Shown here piece after piece: positions 1 to 11,131 of a stretch of DNA of 64,000 bases. The notes under the pieces were generated by a model. That model made no database searches and was not told where the DNA came from. It was given only the letters and a program-made list of their open reading frames with translations. How positions within the stretch are numbered: position 1 is the first letter of the stretch; every line of letters begins with the position of its first letter. The stretch is taken from the NCBI RefSeq assembly GCF_905404315.1, contig NC_066275.1, positions 1,364,001 through 1,428,000 of the forward strand, read 5' to 3'. This stretch comes from Leptidea sinapis. Lineage: Eukaryota; Arthropoda; Insecta; Lepidoptera; Pieridae. Both the position numbers and the translations under genes were made by a program.

Positions 1-1819
1 ACTGGTGACCCTCTAGGTATACTAAAAGCTGGTGGCTAATTATGCTCTCCATGATTTTGGAGAGCAGGGAGGTGATAGCAATAGGCCTGTAGTTCGCCGG
101 ATCCGAACTGTCTCCTTTTTTTCGGATCGGATGGACAAGGGCTGACTTCCATGAATCAGGGACTACGCCTTTTGAATAAGAGTGCCGGAATAAACGCGTT
201 AGCACCGGCGTCAACTCAGGGGCACACGTTCTAAGCACGATTGGAGAAATGCCATCCGGCCCGCTCGACTTCCTGACGTCCAACGAAAACAGAGCTCGCC
301 TAACAGTTTTCTGTCTGAACTGTACTTCAGGCATAGAGCTCTGACACCGCGGGATGGTCGGCGGTGTTTTTCCGTTATCGTCAAGAGTCGAGTTGGAGGC
401 GAAAAGAGCGCACAGGAGCTCGGCTTTCTCTTTTGCCGTATGGGCCAGGGTGTCATTCCTCATGTGCAACGGCGGCATGGACGGCTGGTTGAAGTTACCA
501 AGAGCAGCTTTCGACAACGACCAGAACTTGCGTGTTCCGGTCGAGTAACTGGAAAGCTGCTCGCCGATTTTGACGACGTGCTTAGACTTCGCACGGGCGA
601 TTTGCCGCTTAAAAAATCTGGAGGCACGGTTATATTTCCTCTTAAGAACTTTGCAATTCGGATCCTTTGTGCCCAGCGCCGCAACCCAAGTTCGATACGC
701 CTGTTTTTTGCAGTCAGATGCTGCTTTAACTGACGCATCGAACCAGGGCTGTGATCTGCCACCGATCGATACTACAGAGCTTGGTATAAAAATATCCATG
801 CCCTGCAGTATCACATCGCCTACTGCAAAGGCGCAGGCACAAGGATCATCCGAAGGGAAACAAACCTTGCCCCAAGGGTAGGATGCAAAAAAGGAACGCA
901 TCCTATCCCAATCTGCTGACTTGTAGTGCCAAACGCGGCGGGTCACTGGTGGTCTGCGACGTTGGCGTCGGATAGGCACTACACTCCTGACCAGGCAATG
1001 GTCGGACGTTCCGAGAGGGGCGTCAACAAAGACCTGGTAACCATCGGGATGTGTAGTCAGCAGAAGATCTAATAAGGACGGCATGTGGCTATCCACATCC
1101 GGGAGCCGCGTTGGCGACTCAACCAATTGGGACAGACCATACGCCAATGCAAAATTATGCACAGATCGCCCTGCGTAGTCTGTGGTACGTGATCCAAGCC
1201 ATTCGGCATTGTGCCCGTTGAAATCACCCAAGACCACGATTTCAGCGGAGGGGATCTGTGCAAGCACGACGTCAATTGCTGCTTGAACGCAGCCCATGAG
1301 ATGATCGGTTTCTGCGTTACCACTATGGGACCTGTAGACACACGCATAGATACGGCCGCGGTCGTCTAAATCTACGCGGAGCCAGAGAATAGACAGGTCC
1401 CTACCCTCAAAATTGCCGAGACGGCGACAGCAGATATCCTCCCTAACGTACACACATACCCCGGCATGAGGCAAAAAGTTGTGCTCAATTTTGTACCCGG
1501 GGTACGTTAAATATGACGTATCGCTAGGTCGAGATATCTGCGTCTCCGTAAGGAAACACAAGGCCGGCTGCGCCGTCTCAAGGTGGTGGTGGACGGCGAT
1601 TAAATTGGAGTGAATTCCCCTGATATTGCAAAAGTCCACGTTGAGCGTGGAGCGGGGTGCCGTGGTGTTACTGCCTCGTTTGTCCTCGGTCATGCGCGGT
1701 TCAGTGCCCACCCCAGAATACGAAGGGCGGCCCGAGCGAGAGTGCTCGGGGAGGGATTCTCCGGCTCTGGTAGAGCTGGTACCCTCCTGGGGTAATATCT
1801 TTTTACGGACCGCTCTCAT
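1..1819 (-). CDS. CR1-like LINE ORF2, endonuclease plus start of reverse transcriptase (cut by window edge)
   Basis: I read this frame line by line from an ATG at 1817-1819 (starts MRAVRKK) to position 1 and found no stop, about 606 codons. A second ATG lies at 1691-1693 (MTEDKRG). It encodes the retrotransposition polyprotein: an APE-type endonuclease that nicks target DNA, then a reverse transcriptase that primes on the nick. The endonuclease shows VVLGDFNGHNAEW (about 1240-1201) and TSDHCLV (about 1006-985). The RT begins with SSGPDGISP (about 262-240) and NYRPIAITS (about 94-68). The YADD active site and C-terminus lie beyond the left edge. The many short frames of the same region on either strand are shadows. 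The CR1/Jockey-group assignment comes from motif resemblance; the exact family was not searched. Confidence 0.88.
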   Translation of the reverse strand, partial: MRAVRKKILPQEGTSSTRAGESLPEHSRSGRPSYSGVGTEPRMTEDKRGSNTTAPRSTLNVDFCNIRGIHSNLIAVHHHLETAQPALCFLTETQISRPSDTSYLTYPGYKIEHNFLPHAGVCVYVREDICCRRLGNFEGRDLSILWLRVDLDDRGRIYACVYRSHSGNAETDHLMGCVQAAIDVVLAQIPSAEIVVLGDFNGHNAEWLGSRTTDYAGRSVHNFALAYGLSQLVESPTRLPDVDSHMPSLLDLLLTTHPDGYQVFVDAPLGTSDHCLVRSVVPIRRQRRRPPVTRRVWHYKSADWDRMRSFFASYPWGKVCFPSDDPCACAFAVGDVILQGMDIFIPSSVVSIGGRSQPWFDASVKAASDCKKQAYRTWVAALGTKDPNCKVLKRKYNRASRFFKRQIARAKSKHVVKIGEQLSSYSTGTRKFWSLSKAALGNFNQPSMPPLHMRNDTLAHTAKEKAELLCALFASNSTLDDNGKTPPTIPRCQSSMPEVQFRQKTVRRALFSLDVRKSSGPDGISPIVLRTCAPELTPVLTRLFRHSYSKGVVPDSWKSALVHPIRKKGDSSDPANYRPIAITSLLSKIMESIISHQLLVYLEGHQ

Positions 1820-2087
1820 AATTTGTGTGGGGGGGGGGGGGAAGGGATGGCCTCCGGTCCTCGACACTAACCTATGCGAAACATAGCGGGACTAGGCCGC
1901 TACTTCACGCCGGTATTCTGTGCGAGTGTGGTAATTAACCCGGACGAGTCTGGCCCGATTGTGCTGACGTCATAAGACGGCAGCGTGACTCTCCCACTTC
2001 TAAAAAGCCCTTAGTCGCCTCTTAGGACACCCATGGGCCTGGGACTCCCCTATTCTTTTTACGCCCCGGAGAAAGTACAGGGCAAAA
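1..2087 (-). mobile_element. CR1-like non-LTR retrotransposon, 5' portion
   Basis: ORF2 plus about 270 bp of GC-rich leader (1820-2087), much richer in GC than the AT-rich DNA that starts abruptly at about 2088 with an A run. The leader contains a run of 13 G on the plus strand (1829-1841) directly upstream of the first ATG. No ORF1 is visible, so the copy is either 5'-truncated or starts at an internal promoter. The right boundary is inferred from the composition change. Confidence 0.8.
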
Positions 2088-2090
2088 AAA

Positions 2091-2425
2091 AAATTTTTAA
2101 AATAACACCGCTTACTTTTTTATCTTGTTTATGTAATCGTTCATTTTGAGTTGTTTTTATAACTACTATCACCACCAAACATATTATTATACTAGTATTC
2201 CCTTTACATAGAGGCTAGATTTTTATCGCTTGTACAAGGGCGCCTACGAAGACATGTTTAAGGTGCTGACGTGCGACGAGCATAGCGCGTACCGTACGCG
2301 CTGACCATGTTGCTTTCAGTGCTCAGCTGACAGCAAACATGATTGCGCCTTTACAATTGCGAAGAAAAATGAATTTTTAGCCTCTTTAATATTGAAGAAA
2401 AAAATTGTATATTCGAAAATTTTAT
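2091..2425. other. Unassigned, with a GC-rich island
   Basis: Mostly AT-rich. A GC-rich patch at about 2230-2345 holds a short open stretch (LYKGAYEDMFKVLTCDE at about 2231-2281, stop just after 2300). I do not recognise it. No convincing splice acceptor or TIR was seen, so it is listed as unassigned. Confidence 0.4.
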
Positions 2426-2740
2426 CTCTAATATATAAAATTCTCGTGTCATGGTGTTAAACATTGAACTCTTCCGAAACGGCTTGACCGATTCTCATGA
2501 AATTTTGAGTGCATATATGGGTAGGTCTGAGAATCGGACAACATCTATTTTTCATCCCCCTAAATGTTAAGGGTGGTCCACACGAATTTTTTTTTTAATT
2601 TTTTTTAAATTTGTTTGATTATGATTCAGCATTAAAAAAATGCATACAACTTCAAATTTTCACCCATCTACGATCAACACTTACTTTTGTATCGCGATTT
2701 TAATATCGGCAATACAACGTTTGCTGGGTCAACATACTAT
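2426..2740 (+). mobile_element. Helitron-like non-autonomous element
   Basis: Begins TCTAATATATAAAATTCTCG and continues with a phrase common in insect Helitron-like repeats (CGAAACGGCTTGACCGATTC at about 2477-2496). It ends near AATACAACGTTTGCTGGGTC (2711-2730), the position of the terminal hairpin and CTAG in better preserved relatives. The final CTAGT is not preserved, so this is a decayed copy. Confidence 0.6.
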
Positions 2741-3644
2741 GTTATAAATATTCGAAATTTCTAGAACACGAATTTATCTTTATAATTTTTGATGACGATG
2801 TTACACACGCGCATAGGATCGGTAGCTCGGTCAGCGTGGCACTGGACGCACTAATTTATCGCCATAGTGGACGGACACACGTCTTACCGACGGGCTCGAC
2901 CGACGGTTCTCGTCAGCGCGACGTAGCTCTACGCGTGTAGCAATTCATCAGCGCTGGACTGAACTGTCTACATGTTTTCGTAGCTATAGCTACGCTAGAC
3001 CGACGTCAGTCGAGCACTAAATGCAGCATTAAGGTGACAATTGGTTTTCAAGAATCCCCAGTGGCACTCCCTACTAAGCAGGTTTGTTCACTGCCATCAC
3101 TTAAATGTCTTGAGCGTTTTATTATATCTCACCATCAATATTAAAATTAATAACACAGCAATATTCAACTTAAAATAAAAGTTATTATGTTTATTGCTCA
3201 TTTTTTTAACCTTACAAGTGAGAAACGGAAAGCTACAAAAGCCATACATTTACGTAAGCCAAATTATTGATAGCTCGAAAGGGTATCTTTAGCGGCGCAC
3301 GTAAATATTGCCAAGAGGTATTATTTATTAAAATATCTCGTTCTCTCGAAAGGAAGATCGTAAAAATATGAAGGTTATGTATGTGTCCTTGCGAGTTTCA
3401 ATGTTGTCTGTACGCCGTATATCGTTATTCATAAACTTTATATGCCTTTGGAGATCTTTTGAGTTCCGCTACTATTGTGTATGGTTAATAATTTAAGTGT
3501 TTGCTGTTTTTCTGCTCTGAATGGATAATAAAGTAACGATATACACATATCATTAAGTTAGTGGACTGACATTAATGATTTATTAATATTATTATTAATA
3601 TTTGTTTATTGACGCTCAAACAAATGATCCTGCCCTAGGCATAG
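2741..3644. other. Unassigned stretch with a GC-rich segment
   Basis: Between about 2805 and 3020 the sequence is rich in GTCAG/CGAC words and much higher in GC than its surroundings. I see no reading frame, TIR or match to the other repeats. The rest is AT-rich without visible features. Confidence 0.4.
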
Positions 3645-3783
3645 TTTTTTTTTAAATAAGGGATGAGACGAGCAGGACGTTCAGATGATTGAAATTGATG
3701 CGCCTTGCCCATCACAATGCAGTGCCGCTCAGGATTCTTCAAAAACCCAAAAATTCTGAGCGGCTAAGACATAAGATGTTTAT
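3645..3783 (-). repeat. A-repeat copy 1, truncated
   Basis: Starts with a T run and AAATAAGGGATGAGACGAGC, the complement of the A-repeat's oligo(A) end. Only the 3' third of the repeat is present, ending at about 3783. Confidence 0.75.
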
Positions 3784-5047
3784 TTGTAAAAAAAAGTTTC
3801 CATTGCTTCTGGCAATAATTATTATACAATTTTTTAGTCATTTATTTTTGAAACAAAATTTACTAGCGATATATACATAGTATTCTGCTAAACTGCGCAG
3901 CAGTTTATCGCCAGTAATTCTCTATTCTAAATCAAAAATATGTTTGTGTGTGACAAATTTAATAATCCCTGCCTATATTTCTTATTTCTATTTATTATGG
4001 ACATTGTGCTAAGTTAAACCCTCGCAATCAGTTCTTTACCTGATTTTTTGTTTTGCAATTCAACAATTGTGACGCTATATGAGTAGTTAATTCATTAATT
4101 GATTTTTGCTACTCTCTTTCTGATTTATGGTGAAATTTGGCAGGAGACATTTCCTGCAATGAAAGCGATAGAATACACACAACTTAGCCATAACAGCGAA
4201 CTTTACAACCATTAAAAATCTCAGTTTACTGTTACTATCATTATCGGCATTCCTATCGTTTAACCAATTGCCAAAAAAACGTAAACACGACTCGGCAAAA
4301 CAAATTATTCGACTGACAATTAAATTAGTCACTAATTGCAAAAATATCTTTAAAGCCATGAGGCTCCCAAAATAATCCAGAGGCTTTTAAATTCATAAAT
4401 ATAAAGACATTAACCCTTGGATTCACCGTATCTAAACCTTTTGTCGCGCCACCATCCTGCCTCATGGTCAATTAAACTTAATTACATAATTAACTACTAC
4501 CACTATGGACCGTCCTGTTAATTAACTTATCGTCCTTTTTAATAATCTATTTCTGGAGTACAATGACTTATTATTACTACTAACATAATTAAAAAAGTGT
4601 GTGTGTACTTACGTATGCACGCAAGAAGTTATACTTCTTGGGCCTAACGAAGCAAAAATTATTAAAATGATTTTTGCTCGTGCTATTTTACGTTTTTAGG
4701 AAGAACAATTTTGTAAAAATCTTGCAAAGATGGCTTTGACAATAAATTATTAAATAATGAATACGGCTGTATGGGCTTGAATCCTTTGCCTGTCCTAATA
4801 ATGGACGAAGAAACCAAAAGAATTACGAATGACGCAAACGTCAGAAAATTTTAGGAACCAAGTTCAACCTGTTACTTTTGTGTTACAGTGATGCGCGCGC
4901 ATTTCACTCTCATCATTTTTTCATAACGCGCCTAAAGAAGTATAACTCCAATAATAAAAGGTCTTTCATAAGTATCTATATATAAGTACAGTATTTCTTA
5001 TCATAAATCTACGGTTTTATTTTTTTATATAACAAAAAGTACATAAT
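3784..5047. other. AT-rich DNA, no gene seen
   Basis: No coding frame with recognisable motifs and no repeat family shared with the rest of the window. A 90-codon open frame at 4087-4359 (minus) has no recognisable domain and AT-driven composition, and is probably chance. Confidence 0.5.
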
Positions 5048-5415
5048 TTACTGTATTAGAGACCGTTTTCTAGATTGTCTTGCTTTCCAGAATAGGCCCC
5101 CCAAGTGTTCTTCACAAAGATCAATCTCTTGTTTTCCTTGTCCAAGTCGCACCTGCCACCTTTTGAATATCATCTTCCCATCTCGAAGCTGTCTTCCTTT
5201 ATTTCTCATTTTATATCTTGGACACCATTCTATCACTTCTTTAGTCCATTTCTCAGTCTTTTTTCTTTAACATGTGCCTAGTCCATTTCCATTTTAGTTG
5301 TTTGATATGATATTGGTTAGTTTTCTTGTTGTTGCTAGCTTAATTTTATCTTTTAGTTTTACGTTAAGTATTTTTCGTTCCATTCTGTGTTGGTAGGGTG
5401 TAACTCCAACTACTA
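5048..5415 (-). pseudogene. RTE-like LINE reverse-transcriptase C-terminus, decayed
   Basis: Minus-strand translation gives a broken version of the tail of RTE-type polyproteins. Recognisable pieces are ERKILNVKLKDKIKL (about 5393-5350), TEKWTKEVIEWCPRYKMRNK GRQ (about 5262-5190), and a frameshifted DDI.KVAG.TWTRKA region with LCEEHLGG near 5110. The expected family pattern is RW.GH...KW...V.EW.PR...R.RGRQ..RW.DDI. Several stops and at least two frameshifts are present. The element is 5'-truncated, leaving only the C-terminal ~110 codons. Confidence 0.68.
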
Positions 5416-5512
5416 ACCTAACAGAAAATTAATTTACCCTCTAACAATATTTACTACTTTGTAGTATGATTTATATTGTAATTATCCATCCTTACCTGGT
5501 TTTCAAGTTTTA

Positions 5513-5690
5513 AAGCGTGCTATATATCAGCTTGGTTATAGACAGTCTCTCAAAGAAAAATTTAAAGAAATAAATATTATGACTGTTCATTGTCAGTACA
5601 TTTATGAAAATTTAATATAATATGTTCACAAAAATCGTTAACTTTTTGCTCTTAATAGTGATTTTCATTATTATAACACTAGACTATTTG
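5513..5690 (+). mobile_element. LINE-E fragment (RT C-terminal region)
   Basis: Shares the sequence from CTATATATCAGCTTGGTTAT to about ATTATAACACTAGA with copies at 31412 and 37283. It encodes IYQLGYRQSLKEKFKEINIM, part of the C-terminal domain of a Jockey/CR1-group LINE. It breaks off where a Helitron fragment begins. Confidence 0.75.
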
Positions 5691-5691
5691 A

Positions 5692-5855
5692 TAAAATTAG
5701 AATAGGAGATTTCCACCTATGTATTGAGTCATCACAATATCCCTTGAAACATAAGGCGTAGAGACTTGAAATTTGGTATGTGGATTTTACGAAATTCCCC
5801 CAGCAAAAGTTTTTTTCTATAATAAACAGAACAATGTTTTTCGGGTCAGCTAGTG
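5692..5855 (+). mobile_element. Helitron-like 3' end
   Basis: Ends in CGGGTCAGCTAGTG (5841-5854), the GGGTCAGCTAGT terminus typical of insect Helitron-like repeats. The upstream GAGACTTGAAATTTGGTATG phrase is also characteristic. The start is uncertain. Confidence 0.55.
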
Positions 5856-6945
5856 TATTATTAACAAGTATAGAATATTTGACAACTTCTACTGTTTGCG
5901 TATATAATGCATCCCCAATCAAACCTGTTTTAACTTCAATTAATGGAGATTCGAAACATCGCAGGCAATTGCAAATTGTCATCGATTGAGCAAGACAATG
6001 CTTCAAGCAAGGTCATATTCAAGCCATCTTTAAGGTTTTTCATGACTCGCGTGCAACGCAGAGCTGATCATATTGCACGCACACCAAGACAAACTCACAC
6101 GCGTACATTAATTTTAAATTAATAAATTAAGTACTGATGTAAACAAAGATTATGTTTCTTTAACTTTTTAGTTAATTCATTTAAGAATTATGTGTATCTT
6201 AAGAATGTACATTAAGAATTGTAACGGAGGACGAGTTGTGTCTTTCAAAAGAGGCATTAATTGCTTCCCGGAGGACACTAGCCCAAATTATGTTAATGTT
6301 TGTTGTAATAATGCAAATAAATATATTTATTATCCATTACTCAATGTACAATTTTTAAATCAAAAATTATAAGCAAATGCAAGGGCTTGTAGAATTAAAT
6401 AAATCAATAATATTAACAGCCCCTTCCCATTCCATAAAATAAAAAAAATAACTTTGTATTTTCATTATGATATGCTGAACAAACGACCTAAGATATCAGT
6501 TATACTTCTTACTAACTGACTTCGTACTATGCTCATTTAAACGACATAATTCACCCCTTATTCGTCTATTAACAGTAGACTCATAAATACTCGCTCATAA
6601 ACTCTAGGGTTTCATTAAATACTTGTTCACAGAATTGGTGATGCCCTACAACCACTGCAAGCGATACCATTTGGGACGACTGTGTCAACACTTAAGTTTA
6701 TAAAGTTCATTTACCTGGTTCTTTATCAAGTATTTCATTTTATATTTCTCTCTAAGGTTCATACCTTAGAGACGTAAACACCAATTATAATTAATCGTAT
6801 AAATAAAATAATTACATTGAATTTCACATAGCGGCCGTGGTCGACAATGGTCCGTTATTGGTGAAATATTAACATTTAACGATCCACTTTCGGTTCTTTA
6901 TAAAATATATATAAATGATATTATATTTATTTAATAAGATTAAGG
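5856..6945. other. AT-rich DNA, no gene seen
   Basis: No repeat or coding motif recognised. A TTCACAG-bounded open stretch at about 6632-6775 was considered as an exon but has no donor in a sensible place. Confidence 0.45.
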
Positions 6946-6949
6946 TTTA

Positions 6950-7077
6950 GTTTACGCTGCCCTCCAAATAGAAACCGCAGCCGTAGTCGCAAAGTGCGGC
7001 AACTAATAGTACGCCCAAGTAGGCATACTCGAGCCAATCTCGAACAATGTGTGACTTTGACGTGCCACAAGTTCTGT
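6950..7077 (-). CDS. Possible exon or C-terminal coding segment, unknown product
   Basis: A moderately GC-rich island in AT-rich DNA. On the minus strand TTTAACAG at about 7085-7078 is followed by an open frame containing SHIVRDWLEYAYLGVLL and DYGCGFYLEGS. It then reaches either a donor-like GTAAAC (about 6959-6954) or, if unspliced, the stop TAA at 6949-6947. The peptide has a hydrophobic stretch (YLGVLLVAALC) compatible with a membrane segment. The polypyrimidine tract is weak and I do not recognise a family, so this is a candidate only. Confidence 0.25.
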
Positions 7078-7895
7078 TAAACTTTGCTAATAATTGAAAA
7101 TAAATTGACGGGTTGCGTAGTAAAAGTTTATAAAAATAATACAACAAGAAATAAGAAAGACTCTGGGATCACATATTATCATCAGTGAGTATTTTGTATT
7201 TTATTAATTTCAATGAAAAATAACACGATGCGTATATAAGTTACAAAATTTTAAATATGCCATTAAACGAAAAAGGTAAAGGCTTAACCTTTTTTAGTGT
7301 GATTGGCGTTTTTTTTTGTCAAATCACTGTTTATTACACATTCTACAATTTATTTTATAATCTTTCTATATAATATATAAGCTATCACTTATATATCAAT
7401 TTGTACTTCTAGCAGTTACGAGTGGGAGTAGTATCTAGTGCTTCACAGATTAGACAGACAATTTTCAATAGTATATCTTACACTGGAGGTTAGTATTATG
7501 TAGTAATGGGGAGTGAGCAAACATTTTATAGTTTAAATGAACAGTATTTGCAATTGAACAAATGCAAAATTCTTTTATATTTTGCAAGAAAAATAGCAAG
7601 CTGAATAATTTACTCAGTAAACCTGTTTATAAAAGAATAAATTGTACATTGTATAGAAATGCGATTATGAAATCAATAAAATCTAAGTTGCAATTTCTTT
7701 TATGTGAGTGTTATGAATTTAGTTTTCTTTCTATTAATTTTTCGTAAGGAAATCCCCCTATACATTTATTTACGAAAACTACTGAACCGATCGGAATAAT
7801 ACTTATACCATAATTTTTTTTTGGACTTGAAAATACCTATATATTCGCAATACAAATAACTCAGACATTGACATTTCATTTCATATGACAATTCA

Positions 7896-8537
7896 TACGG
7901 CCGTTCCCAATCTTCAGTCTATCTCCGATCGAGGCCTACTAGAGATAAAAACCGTAACTATCGTTGACTTTTCTGTCCCAATAAACTTATCGACTGTAAC
8001 TCACCTTATCCGTACACGCTGTTTGTCATTGGGAGGACGTATAGCTTACCAGCGATAGAAGTTTGTATGGAAATTGCAATTCACGCGTCCCAATATAAGG
8101 CGATAAGAATTACTTGTCGGGTATATTTTTTTTTTATGGAACAGGAGGACAAACGAGCGTACGGGTCACCTGGTGTTAGGTGATCACCGCCTCCCACATT
8201 CTCTTGCAACACCAAAGGAATCACAAGAGCGTTGCCGGTCTTTAAGGAAGATGTACGCGCTTTTTTTGAAGGTACCCATGTCGTATCGTCCCGGAAACAC
8301 CGCACAAGGAAGCTCATTCCACACCTTAGTAGTACGAGGAAGGAAGCTCCTTGAAAACCGCACTGTGGAGCACCGCCACACATTCAGATGGTGGGGATGA
8401 TATCCTAATTTGTGGCGTGTCGTGCGAAGGTGGAATTATAAATATTGGGACAGCTTCAGATTATTGACAGCTAGTTACTGACAGTAGAAGGTAGCAATTT
8501 ATCTCTATCTGTAGATAGTATATTGGGAACGGCCGTA
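7896..8537. mobile_element. TIR element (MITE) split by a LINE insertion
   Basis: Exact 16 bp terminal inverted repeats, TACGGCCGTTCCCAAT at 7896-7911 and its reverse complement at 8522-8537. The outermost TA on each side could be a TA target duplication, as for Tc1/mariner-type MITEs. The two arms (7896-~8120 and ~8440-8537) share no LINE sequence. The middle is an inserted LINE-B 3' end. No transposase is present. Confidence 0.72.
8128..8440 (-). mobile_element. LINE-B 3' end: RT C-terminus plus 3' UTR (nested)
   Basis: The minus-strand frame from about 8438 to the stop near 8184 encodes the C-terminal tail of a CR1/Jockey-group RT, with HPHHL.VW, RSFLPRTTKVWNELP, CAVFPGRYDMGTFKK and a final VARECGRR. 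The 3' UTR (TGATCACCTAACACCAGG...) follows and ends in a poly(A) seen as a plus-strand T run at 8128-8137. It is 5'-truncated and inserted in the TIR element at 7896-8537. The coding part is open in this copy. Confidence 0.85.
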
Positions 8538-9654
8538 AGCGGGCACGGGTGAATTATATGGCAAAACAACGATTTCCAGGTCAGCACTTGTATTAAATAA
8601 AATAAATGCGTAAGCGTGTAGTCTTAGAACAAAATAATTAATATATCCTTAGAATTCTAAAAACACATCCCAAAATGAACCTTAAAGTTTACTAACATAT
8701 TAATAAATCTGACTCAGAGTTCCGCATCGTTCGGAATATTAATAGACGTAACAATTTCAAGAAAAGCACGAAAAATATGAAATAGGCAGCGGCTTGTAAA
8801 GACGTCTACTGGCATTACATTCCTCAACAAAGACATTAATTTGTGCGGAAAGTTGTCGTGTCAACAACGTCACGGCTCCGCAAACTTTCGGAAACCACTC
8901 ACAAAAAGCTCTTAGTCTAAGAGTTGCTGAAAAATTATATTCATAATTATAAAATTATACTGTCACGGTTGATTATTTGCGGTAAACTTGATTAAGCTCA
9001 TGCTGTGAAACAATTTTGTTTTTTAATGTAAAGGTTATCGTAACTTACATTATATTCCTTTTTAAAACGCTTTCATTCTGAAATAGAGAATAGATATAGA
9101 ATTATTTATCTATTGATTCTCGTACTCCTAACCTATAATATATCATAGATATTGGTGGGAATTAGTGACGAAACTGTTCAACTTCATGTTGAGTGGTATA
9201 ATTTGCTGGTAAACAGTAGCAGTATCATCAATGTCATAACGCATCACAAGCGACTATAAATATAGCGTGATGTATTTACGTTTTGCTAATTGCTTCATAG
9301 TTTAACGCAAGTTATCTGTGCCTTTTGCAGAAAGTGACATATTATAGTCTACATAATATGTATAAGATGCAGCTTTTACCAGCAACCTGTGTGTATAACT
9401 ACAGTTATCGATATTTTCTGCATCAGCGAGTACATAGCGTAGCACGCGTTCAGTGAAAATGCAACAGCTGACACAGTTTCTAGACTGATTAATAAACTGC
9501 CACGTGACTTGGCTGACTCTTTGACTGAGAAAAATTAAAAGCAGAATTTAAATAGTACTTTTTAAGACTTGACTTAATCAGATAAACTTAAGTAACTTAT
9601 GCGTAACAATTAGTTTTTTTTTATTTGTAAAATTATAAGTTTTATATGTAAGGA
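8538..9654. other. AT-rich DNA, no gene seen
   Basis: A short phrase at about 9486-9530 (INKLPRDLADSLTEKN) resembles the NKLP motif of LINE C-termini but is too short to call. Nothing else recognised. Confidence 0.4.
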
Positions 9655-9780
9655 AAAGAGCATCTTAAATGCATCTCTTAATGCGGATTACCTGTAAATG
9701 CGGATCTCCATGGGCGGTTGCCTCACCACTCCCATCCCGTGAGCCTCTTGCCCATTTGACTCCTTTTATATAAAAAAAAC
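9655..9780 (+). mobile_element. LINE-C 3' UTR fragment
   Basis: CCATGGGCGGTTGCCTCACC (9708-9727), then CCCGTGAGCCTCTTGCCCAT, and TATATAAAAAAAA at the end. This matches the 3' end of the LINE at 51497-51910 and, reversed, the one at 17853-18078. Confidence 0.75.
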
Positions 9781-10679
9781 TAACTATCAATTCTAACGAT
9801 AACCATTTTTTCTTTTTTTGATGTAACTCTGTTGGTGTAGACTAAATTAGCAATAGTAATAACTCAGTGGTTTTTATTGATTTGAAATCTCAGTGTATAA
9901 TTTGTATTTAATTAATAAATAAATTTAAATAAAAATCATCATGATCACAACATTTTGCAGCTACAAAAAATACATACTAAAGTTAATGGAAGTCCTAGAA
10001 ACCAGATCTAGCAGTCAAATTTCAAGCATAATAAACCGACCAATAAATATAATGAGTTGAATGACACAGCAACGACAACAAATCAAAAAAAAATCAAAAA
10101 TTTCAAAAAAGTGAGCTTTATTTATAGTTTAATTATTACATTTTTTAATATGTAAGGATATTTTGAATTGTATAATTAAGTAATTGAATAATACCTCTTT
10201 AGGATTACCCAGGAAAATAAAACATTACCTTCAAAATCATTGATTCCAAGTATGTGAAATATGTGAGATTGATAATTATTGTGTAAGCATCTCTCAAGCT
10301 ATAAATGGTATTGTTATAAAAACAAACGGAGCACACGTCGGGCTTAGACACAGCACGGCATCACAAAGTTTTAGCTACGGACTACGGTTTAACATTTCAA
10401 CCATGTATCATTTAAATGGACACTTTAATCTATTCTCCTCTAAATGTTACGAGTTTTTTAAATTCAAATGAACGCGAATGCAAATGTAGAGTTTCCCTGC
10501 AGCATTTATCACGAGTTAATTATACTGTGAATTATAATTATATATTGAGAATTTTGTTGGTATATTACATAATATATATCTTTTCCATTCTGGGAAACTC
10601 TGACCGCGCGGTATGCCTCAGATCGGCGTCATATTGGCGTGAGCGTAGCGTTCTGTCAATGCGTATTAATTTACGTGTA
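9781..10679. other. AT-rich DNA, no gene seen
   Basis: No repeat family or coding motif recognised. A 92-codon chance frame at 10416-10694 overlaps the start of element K1. Confidence 0.45.
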
Positions 10680-11131
10680 TTAAGGCGTCACTAAATGCCA
10701 GCGACCTTGAGCGATATGAGTTCACGGCTGCCGGCCGCCATCTATGTAACAAAGCCAATATTTTCAAAATTCTTGCGTGGAAAACAGTTTATATGCTAAC
10801 AATCCTCGTTATTCACTACTAATCTGAATAAATTAACCTACACAAAAAAGTACAAGCAATAAGAATAACTATTCTGAGAGAAGTACCTAAAAAATGCGTC
10901 ACGCCATGCCAAAAAACTTGTTTAACTTCAAAGAAAAGTGGTAGTTCAAAAAGGCTCGGCAGTGTTAACTATAATCAACAGCAAGTATTAGCAACCTACA
11001 AATAAGACTTAAGGATATGTGTCTAACGATAACAGGATTAAGTAGTGTTCATAGCTCGAAATGCTTTACTTTTACCATAAAACTTGTCTAAAAACACAAT
11101 GTTTGCGTGTTTTCTGCTTACTTCGCCTTAA
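10680..11131. mobile_element. Element K1, TTAA-flanked non-autonomous DNA transposon
   Basis: TTAA at 10680-10683 followed by GGCGTCACTAAATGCC; the right end is CTTCGCC then TTAA at 11128-11131. The whole interval aligns with K2 at 30547-31004, while flanks outside the TTAAs differ. Identical boundaries with TTAA on both sides suggest a piggyBac-type target duplication with short GGCG/CGCC ends. No transposase frame. Confidence 0.72.

Noticed and set aside
4087..4359. 90-codon open frame, minus strand
   Set aside because: No motif, AT-driven residues, no splice or start context.
6632..6775. Exon after TTCACAG
   Set aside because: One frame stays open, but no donor lies near the end and the sequence turns AT-rich within the frame.
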